DNA of 64,000 bases from Melitaea cinxia. Its lineage: Eukaryota > Arthropoda > Insecta > Lepidoptera > Nymphalidae. Each line of letters begins with the position of its first letter. Positions within the stretch are counted from its first letter, which is position 1. The translations under genes were made by a program, and so were the position numbers. Of this stretch, positions 10,401 through 20,513 are shown in pieces. The notes under the pieces were generated by a model that did no database searches, was not told where the DNA came from, and saw nothing but the letters and a program-made list of their open reading frames with translations. The stretch lies in assembly GCF_905220565.1 (NCBI RefSeq), contig NC_059408.1, forward strand, positions 12,710,508 to 12,774,507, read 5' to 3'.

Positions 10401-10904
10401 GAAGAAGTCGAAAATGTTCAAATGATGGGTGGTTCAGTGAATATGTTAGAAAATATTCTATGCCGTTTATCAACATTTTTACATCCAAATCATTATCACT
10501 TGTATTCTATAAAACATTCACTAATCCAACTGTATGGCAGGCAACCTAGTTATATGTCGGAAGAAATTTTAGATAAAAAAATAAAAATGTGTAGAGATTT
10601 GATAATTATTACGAAAACTTTAGATCCAGGTAATGCTAGGCTCAGCTTATATAGTGCAGTACTATATCATGAACTGCACTCAGCTTTATTATTAAAATCT
10701 AAAAAGGCTAAAAGTGACGGTAGTATAAAATCTATTGAGGAAACTAAGCCTTTGCTAGATGAAGCAAAAGAATCGTTAGAAGTAGCATTAAATTCTTTAA
10801 AAGATGACATTGAAGAAACATCGGGTAAAAAGCTGTATGAAGTTATAGAAGAGAGCCAACGTGATTTCAATAAATATTGTAAAGAAAAGAATATTTCATT
10901 TTAA
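1521..10904 (+). CDS. SmydA-like SET/MYND domain protein, five coding exons
   Basis: Exons are 1521-1553, 3345-3529, 4429-4554, 9165-9287 and 9806-10904, all with AG/GT borders and matching phases; the product is 521 residues. Residues 18-45 form the N-terminal SET strand (LGRYLVAARDLSPGDV). Residues 56-96 are a complete MYND zinc finger (C56, C59, C71, C74, C79, C83, H92, C96). The SET core resumes near 200 with EHSCIPN at 224-230 and a YSHALWGT segment at 266-273, followed by the post-SET cysteines C288, C290 and C293. The last ~200 residues are helical-looking. The family methylates protein lysines using S-adenosylmethionine; the insect SmydA branch is poorly characterised and substrates are unknown. 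In SMYD enzymes the Asn of the NHSC motif contacts the cofactor; here it is Glu, so activity is uncertain. The acceptor at 1514 implies an upstream non-coding exon that I could not place. ATG 1521 is the first start after that acceptor. Confidence 0.9.
1676..1775 (+). repeat. SINE family B, 3' fragment
   Basis: The segment contains the family B 3' part: GGTGGATTAAGCTCCAATCC, a short purine stretch, then GCATATGCCCAGCAGTTGGA and an ACAGGCTGAA tail. It matches the reverse of the 3' portions at 18314, 28428 and 30635. It lies in SMYD intron 1. Confidence 0.65.
2041..2395 (-). mobile_element. LINE 3'-end repeat, family C
   Basis: Read on the - strand it runs from a GCATGCTGTGTGGC start through a block shared with 7232 and 63726 to GGCCTATGTCCAGCAGTGGA and a TGAT tetranucleotide tail. 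Short tandem repeats at the 3' end and the tail sequence link it to the RTE-like copies at 62478. It lies in SMYD intron 1. Confidence 0.7.
2734..3217 (+). mobile_element. Interspersed element with tRNA-like boxes and a 30-bp hairpin
   Basis: It begins near TTAAACGAGCAATTCTTG and a TA run, contains a box A-like TAGCTCAGGGG (about 2970) and box B-like GGTTCGAATCC (about 3009), then T- and A-rich runs and a 30-bp perfect hairpin (3095-3157). It ends with a small hairpin ACCGAGCTAAGCTCGGT followed by CACCCAGGTCC, an end type seen in Helitron-like elements. The boundaries are estimated. Confidence 0.5.
3880..4100 (-). repeat. Interspersed repeat, family A
   Basis: Nearly full family A copy in SMYD intron 2, read on the - strand: GTACGGCTC, GGTAAGAGATTACCG, TAGCTTATAGACGCC, GCAAGCGCGTTGCCGACCC, GGAGCTCTGG and CTTACTCACC blocks in order, with a poly-A-like end at 4086-4098. 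Confidence 0.75.
4103..4270 (-). mobile_element. SINE family B, truncated
   Basis: This piece of the family B body (on the + strand GGCGGATATGTTCCCTGC, AACCGGGACCGAAGGCTTAA, GAGGCACGGTGGGG) lacks the tRNA-derived head. It abuts a family A copy, so the two form a composite block in intron 2. Confidence 0.65.
4615..5010. repeat. Possible hAT-type end and AT-rich DNA before the minisatellite
   Basis: CAGAGGTCGGCAACCTTTTG at 4615 resembles the terminal inverted repeats of hAT transposons (CAG-G start followed by GGCAACC). No matching right end or 8-bp target duplication was found, so the assignment is tentative. The rest of the stretch is AT-rich and without recognisable content. Confidence 0.3.
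5011..5838. repeat. 8-bp minisatellite (GTTGGCGT)n in SMYD intron 3
   Basis: About 830 bp of head-to-tail 8-mers GTTGGCGT, with variants GTTGGCAT and GTTGGCGTA and a frequent 7-mer GTTGGCT. A rare marker TTGGAGTG at 5344 and 5546 sits in the same variant context, and GTTGACTG recurs at 5421 and 5631, so ~200-210-bp blocks were themselves duplicated. The apparent long open frames here (ACWRVGVL or NTPTRQHA type) are by-products of the repeat on both strands. Confidence 0.95.
5839..6185. other. Intron DNA with no recognised content
   Basis: AT-rich sequence between the minisatellite and a Helitron-like element. No open frame, tRNA-like boxes or known repeat is visible. Confidence 0.6.
6186..7856 (+). 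mobile_element. Helitron-like element with internal ~281-bp tandem repeats
   Basis: It starts near TCTATATCTATAATATATAT followed by AAAAGCGAAAGG and ends with GCGGGCACAGCTAGT at about 7856. The interior has units beginning TCACTCATCACGAAATCTCC near 6221, 6502, 6783 and 7065, giving a ~281-bp period. A family C LINE tail is inserted at about 7217-7580. The interior carries no rolling-circle replication protein, so the element is non-autonomous. A close relative lies at 44818-47965. Confidence 0.75.
7232..7580 (+). mobile_element. LINE 3'-end repeat, family C, nested in a Helitron-like element
   Basis: Same sequence as 2041-2395 in the opposite direction: GTGTGGCTGCGGCACTAAAG start, then GGCCTATGTCCAGCAGTGGA and a GATGATGAT tail. 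It interrupts the surrounding Helitron-like unit. Confidence 0.75.
7866..8180 (+). mobile_element. Short Helitron-like element
   Basis: About 315 bp, starting in a TAAATAAATAAAAGTGGAGT context and ending GTCGCGGGCACAGCTAGT. It is related along its length to the copies at 42636-42940 and 49410-49730 (shared CTGGCAGATAGCTGATGTA and AAGGAGTAACTT). It follows directly on the previous element. Confidence 0.7.
8563..8948. mobile_element. GC-rich 386-bp inverted-repeat element
   Basis: The first 32 bases (AGGCCGCTGCCTCGAATCTT then GCGGACAGCGGG) match the reverse complement of the last 32 at 29 of 32 positions. GCC- or GGC-rich runs lie just inside both ends, including (CCG)n near 8897-8916. It is much richer in GC than its surroundings. 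A right-hand TA and left-hand TG flank could be a decayed TA target site. No transposase is encoded; this is a MITE-like element in SMYD intron 3. Confidence 0.65.
9536..9790 (+). mobile_element. tRNA-derived SINE, family G
   Basis: The head has a box A-like region after GCCCGTTGGTACAGTTTGC and box B GGTTCGATTCCC at about 9590. The body ends in ACAGACGACCTTGTGTATAT and an (ATTT)n tail. The tail lies about 15 bp before the exon 5 acceptor of the SMYD gene. A related head occurs on the - strand at 60500-60600. Confidence 0.75.
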
Positions 10905-10926
10905 ATAAATGTAATCATTAAACTCA

Positions 10927-10932
10927 AATAAA
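10927..10932 (+). terminator. Poly(A) signal of the SMYD gene
   Basis: AATAAA lies 23 bp after the SMYD stop codon. A second AATAAA (10904-10909) overlaps the stop codon itself. Either could direct cleavage before the convergent protease gene, whose stop is at 11052. Confidence 0.5.
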
Positions 10933-11051
10933 TTAAACAATTTGAAATCTTAACTCTAGTATCACAGTTATTACATTATTTGGATATGGATAGCAATATT
11001 ATTTATAGTAGTTTTTGGTAACTGTCAAAGCATCAATGAATAGTGTTGTCG

Positions 11052-14000
11052 TTAAAAAAATCTTTCAGCCTTTCTTGTATACCAGCTTAGGCCAGATCTT
11101 GTGTTATCTTCATTAACAGATGATATTATCCATTCAGTAAACTTAGATACTCTAGAATATATTCCTGGCATTTTAGCTCTGGCACAACCACTGCCTGTAG
11201 ATACCACACCAATCACCATTGAATGGCCTTTCTCTTCTTTAACCATCAAAGGACCACCACTGTCAGCCTGAAATGACAATACGTTAGAATGCTACCATAA
11301 AAAGTATATTAGTGTTAAACTATGCAACTGTTTTATTTAGGTTTGTGTTACATTTGTGTTACGTATACAACATATATTTGTTTTTAAAATTTTTGTTTGT
11401 TAAGTCATACTTTAGGTATTTTTACTATGTTAGAATAAAGAAGAATTAGTTTTACTTTTATTTTAACTTACCCAACAAGAGTCTCGTCCTCCTTGTTCAA
11501 AACCAGCGCACATTTGTGTCGCAATGACTTTAACCTTGCTACCTCTTGATTCATACCAACTGTTACATACCCCATTTTCAACTACAGTCACATCTGTCTT
11601 TTGTAGAACATTTGGTCTAATTCCTGAAATAAAAATAAAATTATGTATTTATTGAGTACAATTTTCTAGTAAAAAGTTAATAACACAGTAGTAAACGACA
11701 CTTTTACTAACTCCAGAAAAGGAGGAGGTTCTTAATCTAACTGCATTTTTTTAGCGTTCCTTATAACATTTTATTGTGTGGACCGATTTTGATGATTCTT
11801 TTTTTAATCGCAGCTGATGCTTGTCATGTATCATTTATCATCATCATCATATCATGTATCATTTAAATTTGAACGAGACCTGGCAACTAATTTTTGAGTT
11901 ATCTCGAAAAGTGCGTATTTAGTTGACTATTTTTTCGTCTACCAACGTTGTACGGTCGATATAATTGTAGTCGGTTTTTTTCGTTTGCGAGCAAACAAAT
12001 GTATTATGTTTTAATGTATAATTTATAACGCTCTGCACACTAAGTCATTGTTTTATAACAATTATAAGAACACAAAATTAAATAGTTTTTAAGAGTATCT
12101 TCTGCTCGGAATTATGATTTAATTCTTCAAATCCATTTTATTGAAATGTAGAGGTATGACTTTAAGCGAAGAGGCTAAAGTATTTTAAAAATTTACAATA
12201 TTTTAATATTTATCTTACCGATTCCTCTATCTTCATTTGTGAAACCCCAACCAGCTACAGTAGCTGTTTCACCAATGAAGTCTGATGATTTCGGTTGTGG
12301 TAGACACGCGGGTCTTAAATCACTACTCCATTCCAACTGACGTACCGTTTTAAGAAGGGCAACATCATTTGTCTTCTTTTTACATCTGTAATATTAGTTA
12401 TGGATTAGGCAAACGAAATCGGAACTGATGTGCTGTACCGTCTATATATATATGTGTATGTATGTGTTGTGCGATAAATTTTTTTCACCTTTAGAAAAAC
12501 ATTATAAACGGATGCGACATCCACTATAAAAATAAGCTAAACTTAGCAATTAATTAAAATCTATACGTTGAGAATTAACCGCTAATTAACATTGACAACT
12601 AAAAATCATTAGCAATTAATTTAACAAATCTACGCAGTGAATATCTTTGTTTTTAAATATTGATTTAAGTGACTTAAAAATGAAGATTTGACTTTCGTAT
12701 ACTAAAATAGCCTTCGTTAATTTTATAGAGTATAAAGAGTATTAAAAACTAACCTGATTGAATCATGGATTATCTTTGTTGTTAAATTATCATTGTCTTT
12801 ACGTTTTACTTTGAGTAGTATCGTAAACGAAAACAATACTTACCTGTATTCAGGATGTGGTAATATTTTTGATAACTTTTCGTTTTTATCACTAACAGAT
12901 ATATCTGTGTACCCAACAACGACTGTTAACTGTTTGGATTTGTAGAATTCATCGAACACACTGAAGCAATATTTTTAAATATAGTAAGGATATAACAAAA
13001 CATTAAATAAATTATTCTTACCAATTTTTTTTTACAATTACGTCGACAAACAAGCGAACAGCTCTCACCTGATGGTAAGCGATTACTGTAGCCTATAGAC
13101 GACTGCTGCACCTGAAGCATCGCAAGCGCGTTGCCGATCCTACCCCCAATCCAGGAGCTCTAGCCACCCTACTCACCACAGGAAAACCACATTGCTTAAG
13201 AACAGCATTACTTAGCTGTGATCTTCTGTAATTCATGTCATTCTTACCAATTTTAAGACTATGGTAAACTGGCTTGGCCACGCGGTATCACCAGTACATT
13301 TTTCGACCCCGTAAAAATTTTTCGTCGATAAGTAGCTTATGCTTATGTATTATTCTAAATATCCAGCTATCTGCGTTTCAAAATCAATTAAAATTAGTTT
13401 AGTAGTTTTTGCGTGAAAGAGTAACATTCATCCTCAAAAACTTTTGCACTTATAAGATTAGTAGGATATTGTTTTGATTTCTTAAAAGTTGACATTGGTT
13501 TGTTGGATCCTGGTTGTTATCATAAACAACTATACTAATTGTTACTCTCAGTAGGGCAAATATTCCTAAAGGGATGCGGTTGTGTGGCCATTAAACTTCA
13601 ATCCATCGTATACCGGAAGTAAGGCCTTCATTGCTTTTTTATTTTAGTTTGTCTTTTAGGAATATTCCTATTTTATTTTATTCCTTTCTTATAAAGTAAT
13701 TGAAACAGTAAATTTTATAAAATAAGCAGGGCATAAACATCAGGTACGGGACGACAATTTAAATTAGAAAAAAAAAATATTTAAGGCTATTTTCTGATTT
13801 CAAATCTCAAAATTTTGATATTATTTGTTCATAAAAAACGTGGATAAAAAACTTTTGCACTTAAAAATTTGTAAAATAGAGTTTCGTTGTCACCAGTCTG
13901 GTACACTTAAACTTCTACCATAAAATTGGATTGGTTCATATCTGCAGAAATTTCACCCGTGATATTGTTTGTCTGACAGAATTGCACTTACGGCTGAAAC

Positions 14001-15456
14001 ATACTTTGCTATTCGAAACACACAGTAAACTTAGCACATCGTTACTTGTTCTTCAATTTAATAGTTTTAAAATAATAATAAGGCACTAAAAGAATTTTTA
14101 TGTAGTTATGTTTGGTATTTAAAGTGATAGAAATTTACGAACATCAACGAATTCAAAATTATTTTATTCTCTGTATAATCATTAAAAAAAGTAGTTATGT
14201 ATACGATTGTATTTAATTATACATTGTAATTACCTGCAAATACAGTGTCCTGCTGTTAACAGCCACCTGTCACTGATAACAGTGGCACCACACTGGTGAG
14301 TGCCTTGTCTCCAGATGCTTGCCGCCCAGGGGAACTCAGCGGGTAGACTGTCAATCCCGCCCACGATACGACCCTTCCGCGCCATCACAAGACCACACTC
14401 CACGTCTGCCACTAAAAAGATAAATACCTTTATAGACTTTTTAAAAACCCAACATGAAAAATCGATACCATGATCTGAGATCATGATTTTTTGAAGAATT
14501 TTAATATTAGGCTGGCTTTCCTTATAATGTAATTAAGTTTTAAGAAGGTCTCATTTTATATACTCTTATTACAATTTTTACTAGGCGGAGGTTGATTTTT
14601 CAAACCTTTCGCTATCGTAAATTTTCGTTTCGCCAATTAAAGTCATATTTTGTCTTGTTAAATTTAATATTTATTATAAAATGATCGACTGAAAACTCTA
14701 TATATAACAAACAAAAAAAAAAAAAAAAAAAAAAATGTCTAGGAAAATACAATTTAAGTATTGACCTTAATTGAATGAGAGTTTTTTAACATTCCTGAGT
14801 GTATAAATTTACTAATTTACTTTGACGTTCACAGCTCAAAGACATGATTTTGAGAAATTAAATGCAATAAAAATAATAACAGCATTTTCTTGAAAAATTA
14901 ATACAATTGTTAATGGAGTTAAAGACGGTTCAGTTAATTTAATTTTTTGCTATCTTTAATCTATTCAAGCGAAGTTCTTAGCAAAGAAGTTCTTCTACTC
15001 TTACTGTTTTGCTACTTCAAGTTTTCCGTGAAAGAAACATAACTTTGTTGATGATTTTTACTGTCTTTCTCTTATGGAACACAACAACACAAGTTGATTT
15101 AGATTTTTTATTAATATAAGATCATTTAAAACACATGAGTTCATGCCATTTTTGGCGCGAACTTGTGGAGACCTATGTCTAGCTGTGGACTGCGGTAGGT
15201 TGAAGTGATGATGATAACATCATTATTACCTTTACACAAATATTGTCATATAGAGATTTTTAATAGCTATTAGACTGCTTAATTATGCATATATGAATAT
15301 TAGTGTAGACAATATACTCGTAGATCAAACAAATAACCCAAATCATTAATATCTCCAAGTGCTATCTCTTTAATAAAATTTAGACTTACAATTGACATAG
15401 CACAATCCAAAATCCACGTAAAACACTAGTAATAATATCACAATAAGACGACACAT
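11052..15456 (-). CDS. Secreted trypsin-like serine protease (S1 family), six exons
   Basis: Exons on the - strand are 15456-15390, 14411-14234, 12960-12844, 12385-12219, 11623-11472 and 11267-11052, all with AG/GT borders and consistent phases; the product is 298 residues. Exon 1 encodes a hydrophobic signal peptide (about residues 1-19). A short pro-segment with C28 precedes the activation site R37-I38 (RIVGG). The triad is H78 (TAGHC), D128 (NDVALL) and S230 (DSGGP). D224 occupies the position that gives trypsin specificity, so cleavage after Arg or Lys is expected. C63-C79 and the later cysteine pairs fit the S1 fold. No clip domain is present. Such enzymes act outside the cell in digestion, haemolymph cascades or venom-like secretions; the sequence does not say which. 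Residues before the active serine read SCWAD rather than the usual SCQGD. A charged tail of about 20 residues follows the last helix. Confidence 0.92.
11702..11999 (-). mobile_element. Family E inverted-repeat element
   Basis: Lies in the protease intron between exons 4 and 5. On the + strand it begins with a GGAGGAGGTTCTTAATC block and ends with the TTTCGTTTGCGAGCAAACA palindromic start. This is the reverse of the 551-1180 layout with a shortened interior. Confidence 0.65.
13026..13245 (+). repeat. Interspersed repeat, family A
   Basis: A family A copy in protease intron 2, with GTCGACAAACAAGCGAAC, CCTGATGGTAAGCGATTACT, GCATCGCAAGCGCGTTGCCG, GGAGCTCTAGCC and TTAGCTGTGATCTTCTGTA blocks in order. 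Confidence 0.75.
13290..13470. repeat. Degenerate interspersed repeat
   Basis: Contains AGTAGTTTTTGCGTGAAAGA, CAGCTATCTGCG and an ending near TTATAAGATTAGTAGGAT, wording common in lepidopteran dispersed elements. No termini could be fixed. Low confidence on family. Confidence 0.35.
14713..14735 (+). repeat. Poly(A) tract
   Basis: An uninterrupted run of 23 A in protease intron 1. It has no recognisable retroelement body beside it. Confidence 0.8.
15131..15217 (+). repeat. LINE family C 3' fragment
   Basis: Contains ACACATGAGTTCATGCCATT, TTTGGCGCGAACTTGTGGAG, CCTATGTCTAGCTGTGGACT and a GATGATGAT tail. It is a 5'-truncated copy in protease intron 1. Confidence 0.65.
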
Positions 15457-15555
15457 TTTATCGACAAACACTTTTAATCTGAAGCAGTTCAATAATTGTC
15501 TTTAAATGACTTTACGAGTGCTTCAGTTTATTAGAATATAAGTAAATAAAATAAA

Positions 15556-15583
15556 TTATATAAGACACAAGTGCACTTGTGTC
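15556..15583 (-). promoter_or_regulatory. TATA-like box and palindrome upstream of the protease gene
   Basis: Read on the - strand, TATATAA lies at 15562-15556, about 100 bp before the protease ATG, which would place the transcription start near 15527. Immediately upstream is the perfect 20-bp palindrome GACACAAGTGCACTTGTGTC (15564-15583), containing two E-box-type cores (CAAGTG and CACTTG). The TATA spacing is reasonable for a secreted-protease gene. The factor that might bind the palindrome is not known from the sequence. Confidence 0.5.
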
Positions 15584-15589
15584 GAAATG

Positions 15590-16430
15590 CGTGCACATAC
15601 TATATGTTCAGATTTCATACAGTTAATATTTAAAGGAACTATGATTTGCTGGAACGAGCCTCCTTCGTACGCTCGAAGGCCTGACCCCTATAACTCACTT
15701 CATCTAGTGATGTGTACTCTCGTATTAGTAGCTACGTATCGACGAGTTTGTGTTTCTATTACAAGTACAGTTTTATTTTAAACTATTTTTAGGAAATATT
15801 ATGGACATATTACACCGTTCAAACAATTAAAAAAAAAAACCATTAAAAATATCAAATCAAAATTTAATCGAAAAGTTTTTAAATCTTCTCATTATCTTTT
15901 AAAACTTTTATAAAATATAGTAATTTTTTTGACAGATAATATATTTTTTAACAATTCTCAAGGTGCAATTTTTAGTAAGTTATAATTTAAAATGTAAACA
16001 AAAATAATAGTAACCATAATTAAGTCATTAAAGCTAAGAGGTAAGTGACGATCAATTACAGTAACAATTAAGAGGTAACCAAAAAAGCGCAGTTTACACT
16101 CGATACAATGATTGTATCGACAAGTAGGCATCACTAATTCCATTTCATTGTCAGGTTCGGCGGGTAACCTCGCTTGATAAGCGCAGATAACGAGCGCGGA
16201 ACCGCCTGTCATTACACAAATGTATGAGCATTATCGAAATATTTCTATGCAATGTCAGTCAGTGTGAGCCATTAGGGTGACATACTTTTAAATATTTTCA
16301 TTTTTTTTTATTTTCAGTTGTGTACATAATAAACCTTTTTGGTGCTAGAATTTATTTTCAATTTAATCAATCAAACATTGTTATAATAAAACAAATATGT
16401 TATTCTGGTTTTTCCATGTTCTTTCTTATT
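15590..16430. other. Intergenic DNA upstream of the protease gene
   Basis: AT-rich with a few short open frames and no domain I recognise. The first ~100 bp probably hold protease promoter elements. Confidence 0.5.
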
Positions 16431-16703
16431 TTAACCGATTTCAAAAAAGGAAGCCGAGTGAAAATTTATGCGATATAATACAATGTAGGTCGACGAAAAA
16501 AATGTTAAATACGTACATATTATTAGAGATAATTTAAAAAGTGCTGGCCAGGTCTCAATTAAATTTAAATGAGACTAACAAGCACCATCTTTCGATTAAG
16601 AAAAGAATCATCGAAATCGCTCCACCCAGTAAAAAGTCCTGAGGTAACATACATCAAAAAATACAATCGACACGAGAACCTCCTTTTTTGTAAGTCGGTT
16701 AAT
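16430..16703 (+). mobile_element. Family E inverted-repeat element
   Basis: Starts in AACCGATTTCAAAAAAGGAA, contains ATGTAGGTCGACGAAAAAAA and CATCGAAATCGC blocks, and ends in CCTCCTTTTTTGTAAGTCGG TTAA-type sequence. It is shorter than the 551 copy. Confidence 0.6.
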
Positions 16704-18301
16704 AAAAATAATGAAAAATCTTAAAACTATATATTATAATATATATAGGGATATCAGAGAATTTCTATTTGGTAAAAAAAAAAACAAGATATGTAGAGCA
16801 TACGAATAAGTAGTAATTAACTAGAAACAGGCCTCGATTGTTGTATAATGCTTGTAATAATCTCATATTTCTGTACATTTTAATTTCAATTAAGTATACA
16901 AGTAAACACTTTGTGTGGTTATAAATTAACTCATGTTTAAGATTAATAATTTTTTATTTAGTATATTTATCAAAATAAATCCGACAGTCTAACATAAATT
17001 TTATAACACAAGTAAAATTTAAAATAACTATAAACTTATGCTAAAACAATAGCATTTTATCGTTTACTTTGAATTCAACTACTTATATTGCACAGTTGAG
17101 AGTTATATCATGGATTATTCCTTGAGTTCGACCTTACTGATGAAAATTACACTTCACACAATTGCCTGCTATTGATACTCGGATCAAAATCTCAACGTAT
17201 GTAATTATGTATCGTTGAATCTTATAGCGTTAATTATTTGTTTCTTGTATAATAAACCTTTTAAATGTTAAAGTGTATTTATCTGAGACTACAACAATGG
17301 TTACTGAATACAGAAAAAAGTAAGTACATTTTAGTAACATTTTTGAACGTTACACAACAAACCAAGAAAGCAACAAAATTGAAACTAGAATAAATTTGTC
17401 AGATTGATCTTTTTTTTAAGTTTGTTAATCTTCTATTACGCGTTTTTTATAACTACAATATTTTTTTTGTATAGTAAAAAAAGATGTTTAACACACATGC
17501 GTGTGTACACATAAACATGGTCGTTTATTCCTTAGAGTAACATAACACCTGTGTTTAACAACTAATGTAACAGCTGAGCTAACTTAATTTAATGTTTTAT
17601 TTATAATTAGTTGAAAGACTTTCATATAGACCGTTTTCTTAATAAACATAAAACAAAACGTCAATTGCAATAAAAAAAAAGTTAAAGAAAATGATCAATA
17701 GCTTTTTTTATCTCTCATTAGATATTCTAAGATGTATATACAACCAAACAATAGATAAAAAGCTTTTTTGCTAGTATTTTGATGATTTAAATTTAATTGA
17801 ATTGATGAAATTAATGATATATAATTAAAAAGTTGAACTTAAATTTTTTATACACAGGAATTCATTTATTCCATCATAACGTATGGTCACCCTACAAATT
17901 AAAAGTATAGTACGTTAGTTGGCCAAGTGCAGCACAAAGTTGTTAGTCGCATCTTGACCCACATTCGTAAAGATTTCTTTATCAGTCTTAAAATTACAAG
18001 GTCGTGGTAGTGAACTAGGAACATCATCATTAACCTATAAATTATTTTTATATTTTCTTACTTTAATACTTGAATGATCCAGTATGTAATGTACCCGTTG
18101 ATTTATCTGATTTTACTATTCAGTTCAAGTGTTTAATGACTTATCAGCATAGTCCTTGTAGGAGCTTGTTATTGCACGTTTCCACAGATGACAAATGTAT
18201 ACTTCCGAAGTGGCTTGGAGGGTATTTTAATCTATTTATATTTATATCTTAGAGTTGATATAATCTTTAATAAAAAGACAATCTTACATAAAAACTATTT
18301 T
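16704..18301. other. AT-rich intergenic DNA
   Basis: No gene, RNA or repeat family recognised. Open frames are below 65 codons and lack known motifs. Confidence 0.5.
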
Positions 18302-18669
18302 ATTCTGATTATAGCGCCAGCCTGTAATATCCCACTACTGGGCATAAGTCTCTTCCCCATTTAGGGGAAGGATCAGAGTTTAATCCACCACGCTGATCCA
18401 ATGCAGGTTGGCGGATATATTCTCTACTATGTGTAACGATCGCTATCTTGTGTGCATGATAACAACCGGGACAGACGGCTTAACGTGTTCTACGAGGCAC
18501 GGTGGGGAGTCCCTCGAGGATTGCACAAACAGCCAGACCACGGCAAACACCTGTATGGCCAATACAAATATTAGTCATGTGCGAGGATCGAACCTGCAAC
18601 CGCTAGCGCAACAGATGCAATCCATGGCGGTGACCGTTGCGCCAACGCGGCGTCTCGATTCTGATTATA
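18302..18669 (-). mobile_element. tRNA-derived SINE, family B, with target duplication
   Basis: The full-length element is on the - strand: head with box A (GTTGGCGCAACGG, near 18640) and box B (GGTTCGATCC, near 18590), body, then a tail ATTACAGGCTGGCGC. It is flanked by the 12-bp duplication ATTCTGATTATA at 18302-18313 and 18658-18669, which is direct evidence of retroposition. The 91-codon open frame here is an artefact of the SINE body. Confidence 0.88.
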
Positions 18670-20513
18670 AAAAAAACATATAAATAAAATAATTTGCACA
18701 AACATGTATAAAAAAGGAATTCTTCCATTCCAATGAACTTATCAGTAAAACCTGGCCAATAAGAACATTCATTGCTACAGAAAAAACATTTCTTTTTGGT
18801 AGTAATTTACCAGATTTTTGCGGAAGTTTGATGCGGAAAAGTATGTTTGTATGGTGGTGATAAGAAGGAGGTCAGTCCGTGGCCTCTGCTTATAAGTTTG
18901 GGCGTACCCGCATATTGCAGACTACACAGTTTTTAATCAATTTTTCTCACAGTGCATTTGCGATAAGCATTTTAGAATAAATCATGACTTTTATCACTTT
19001 ACACGATATATTTTATTATACTTTTATTTCTGAATTATATAGTATTACATTAAATTTGACTGTTAATTCTACAACAAATTAACACGGTTTTCTCAAAAAC
19101 TCTATGATAAAGTTACATAAAATAATTCAAATAAATAATTAAAAGTTAAGGCATTATGACTTAAATAGGATGTTAATAAAAATCGTTACGATATCAATCG
19201 AGAGTTTACTTTTCGTCTGTTTTCATTCTCTCCGAGTCGCCGATTCGAACTTCTGTAAACCAAAAACGAAAGTTTCACCCACATTTTGATTACATGGTTA
19301 TTTTGAAAAGGAATCTGAAATTAATAAAAATGCGTATTATGATGTGAGATATGTATATTAATTAACTTTAATTGAATTGAAGTCATAAGTAATTAATTTA
19401 AGTAATAGTATTGTTGTTAAAATAATGTATATTAAAATATGTAATATTACAAATTAAAGAAAATGTCGTCGTAATAAGAATATATACGTGTAAGTATATG
19501 TATACATTAACCTAACATAACGTGCGCCAAAGGTTGCGCTTGAGTTGCATACGGATGGCTTTATGTGTTACATTGTCAAGGCTAAGGACGAGGTTTTAGG
19601 ACAATGTTGCGTCGTGACATATTGAAGGTATTTGTTTATAGGTGTGTCTGTATTGTATCCTTTAAAATTGGTATTACATAGAATTTTGAAAGGGTAAATT
19701 TTGTTTGTGTAGAGGAAAGGGATCGTCCATAAATTACGTTACATGTTTACAGGGAGGGTCGGGGACTGACGAAGTGCGACATTGTGTGGATAGGTCCTAA
19801 ATATTTTGACATCACATTTTAAAATATAATATATCTAATTTTAAGTATTAAAACATAACATTTCCACTGCATACTGTTAACGATTAAATTTTCCTCGTTG
19901 AATGATCTGATTATTGATGGTCCCAAAGTGAAAGAGGTTTTATGGAAATGGAGGTCATACTGTTTACCTTGTATTTAGGCTAATCATAACTTCTTAGTTC
20001 TTGTTATAAAACTAAAATTTTACATGTGAACCACATCAGATCAGAACAACTAAAATTAATGAGTTTCTGTTAAATTTGTTTTATTTCCGGAATATATGTA
20101 CACGCATAACTTCCAAATGACTGCCTTTTTATAAAAAAAATAATAATAATAAATAAATAAATAAATCAACGTATTTACGAATCATATGTCAGTAATTGAA
20201 AAATTATTTAATGTAATATATTAAATATTGAATGTAATGTTTGTGTAAACCCTTAAAAACAAACTTAAAATTCTAAGAATATATTTTTCTGTTTCAGGAT
20301 TTACCGCCGTTTTTACCGGTAAGTCCCGTAGAATAAGTGTTCATAGGGACCGTAAAAGCTCAAAAATTTACATACTTATATTAAATTTTTAAGAATAGTT
20401 ATTGTTCACTCATACTTGATAGTGATAAATATTAGTTGGAGAAATATAAATACAATATATATTTGTAGGTCATTGACTTTTCTAGGCTTCCTCTGCCATC
20501 TTATTTATATTGC
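18670..20513. other. AT-rich intergenic DNA
   Basis: No gene recognised. It includes a 21-nt segment at 20298-20318 with exon-like borders, described among the findings. Confidence 0.5.
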
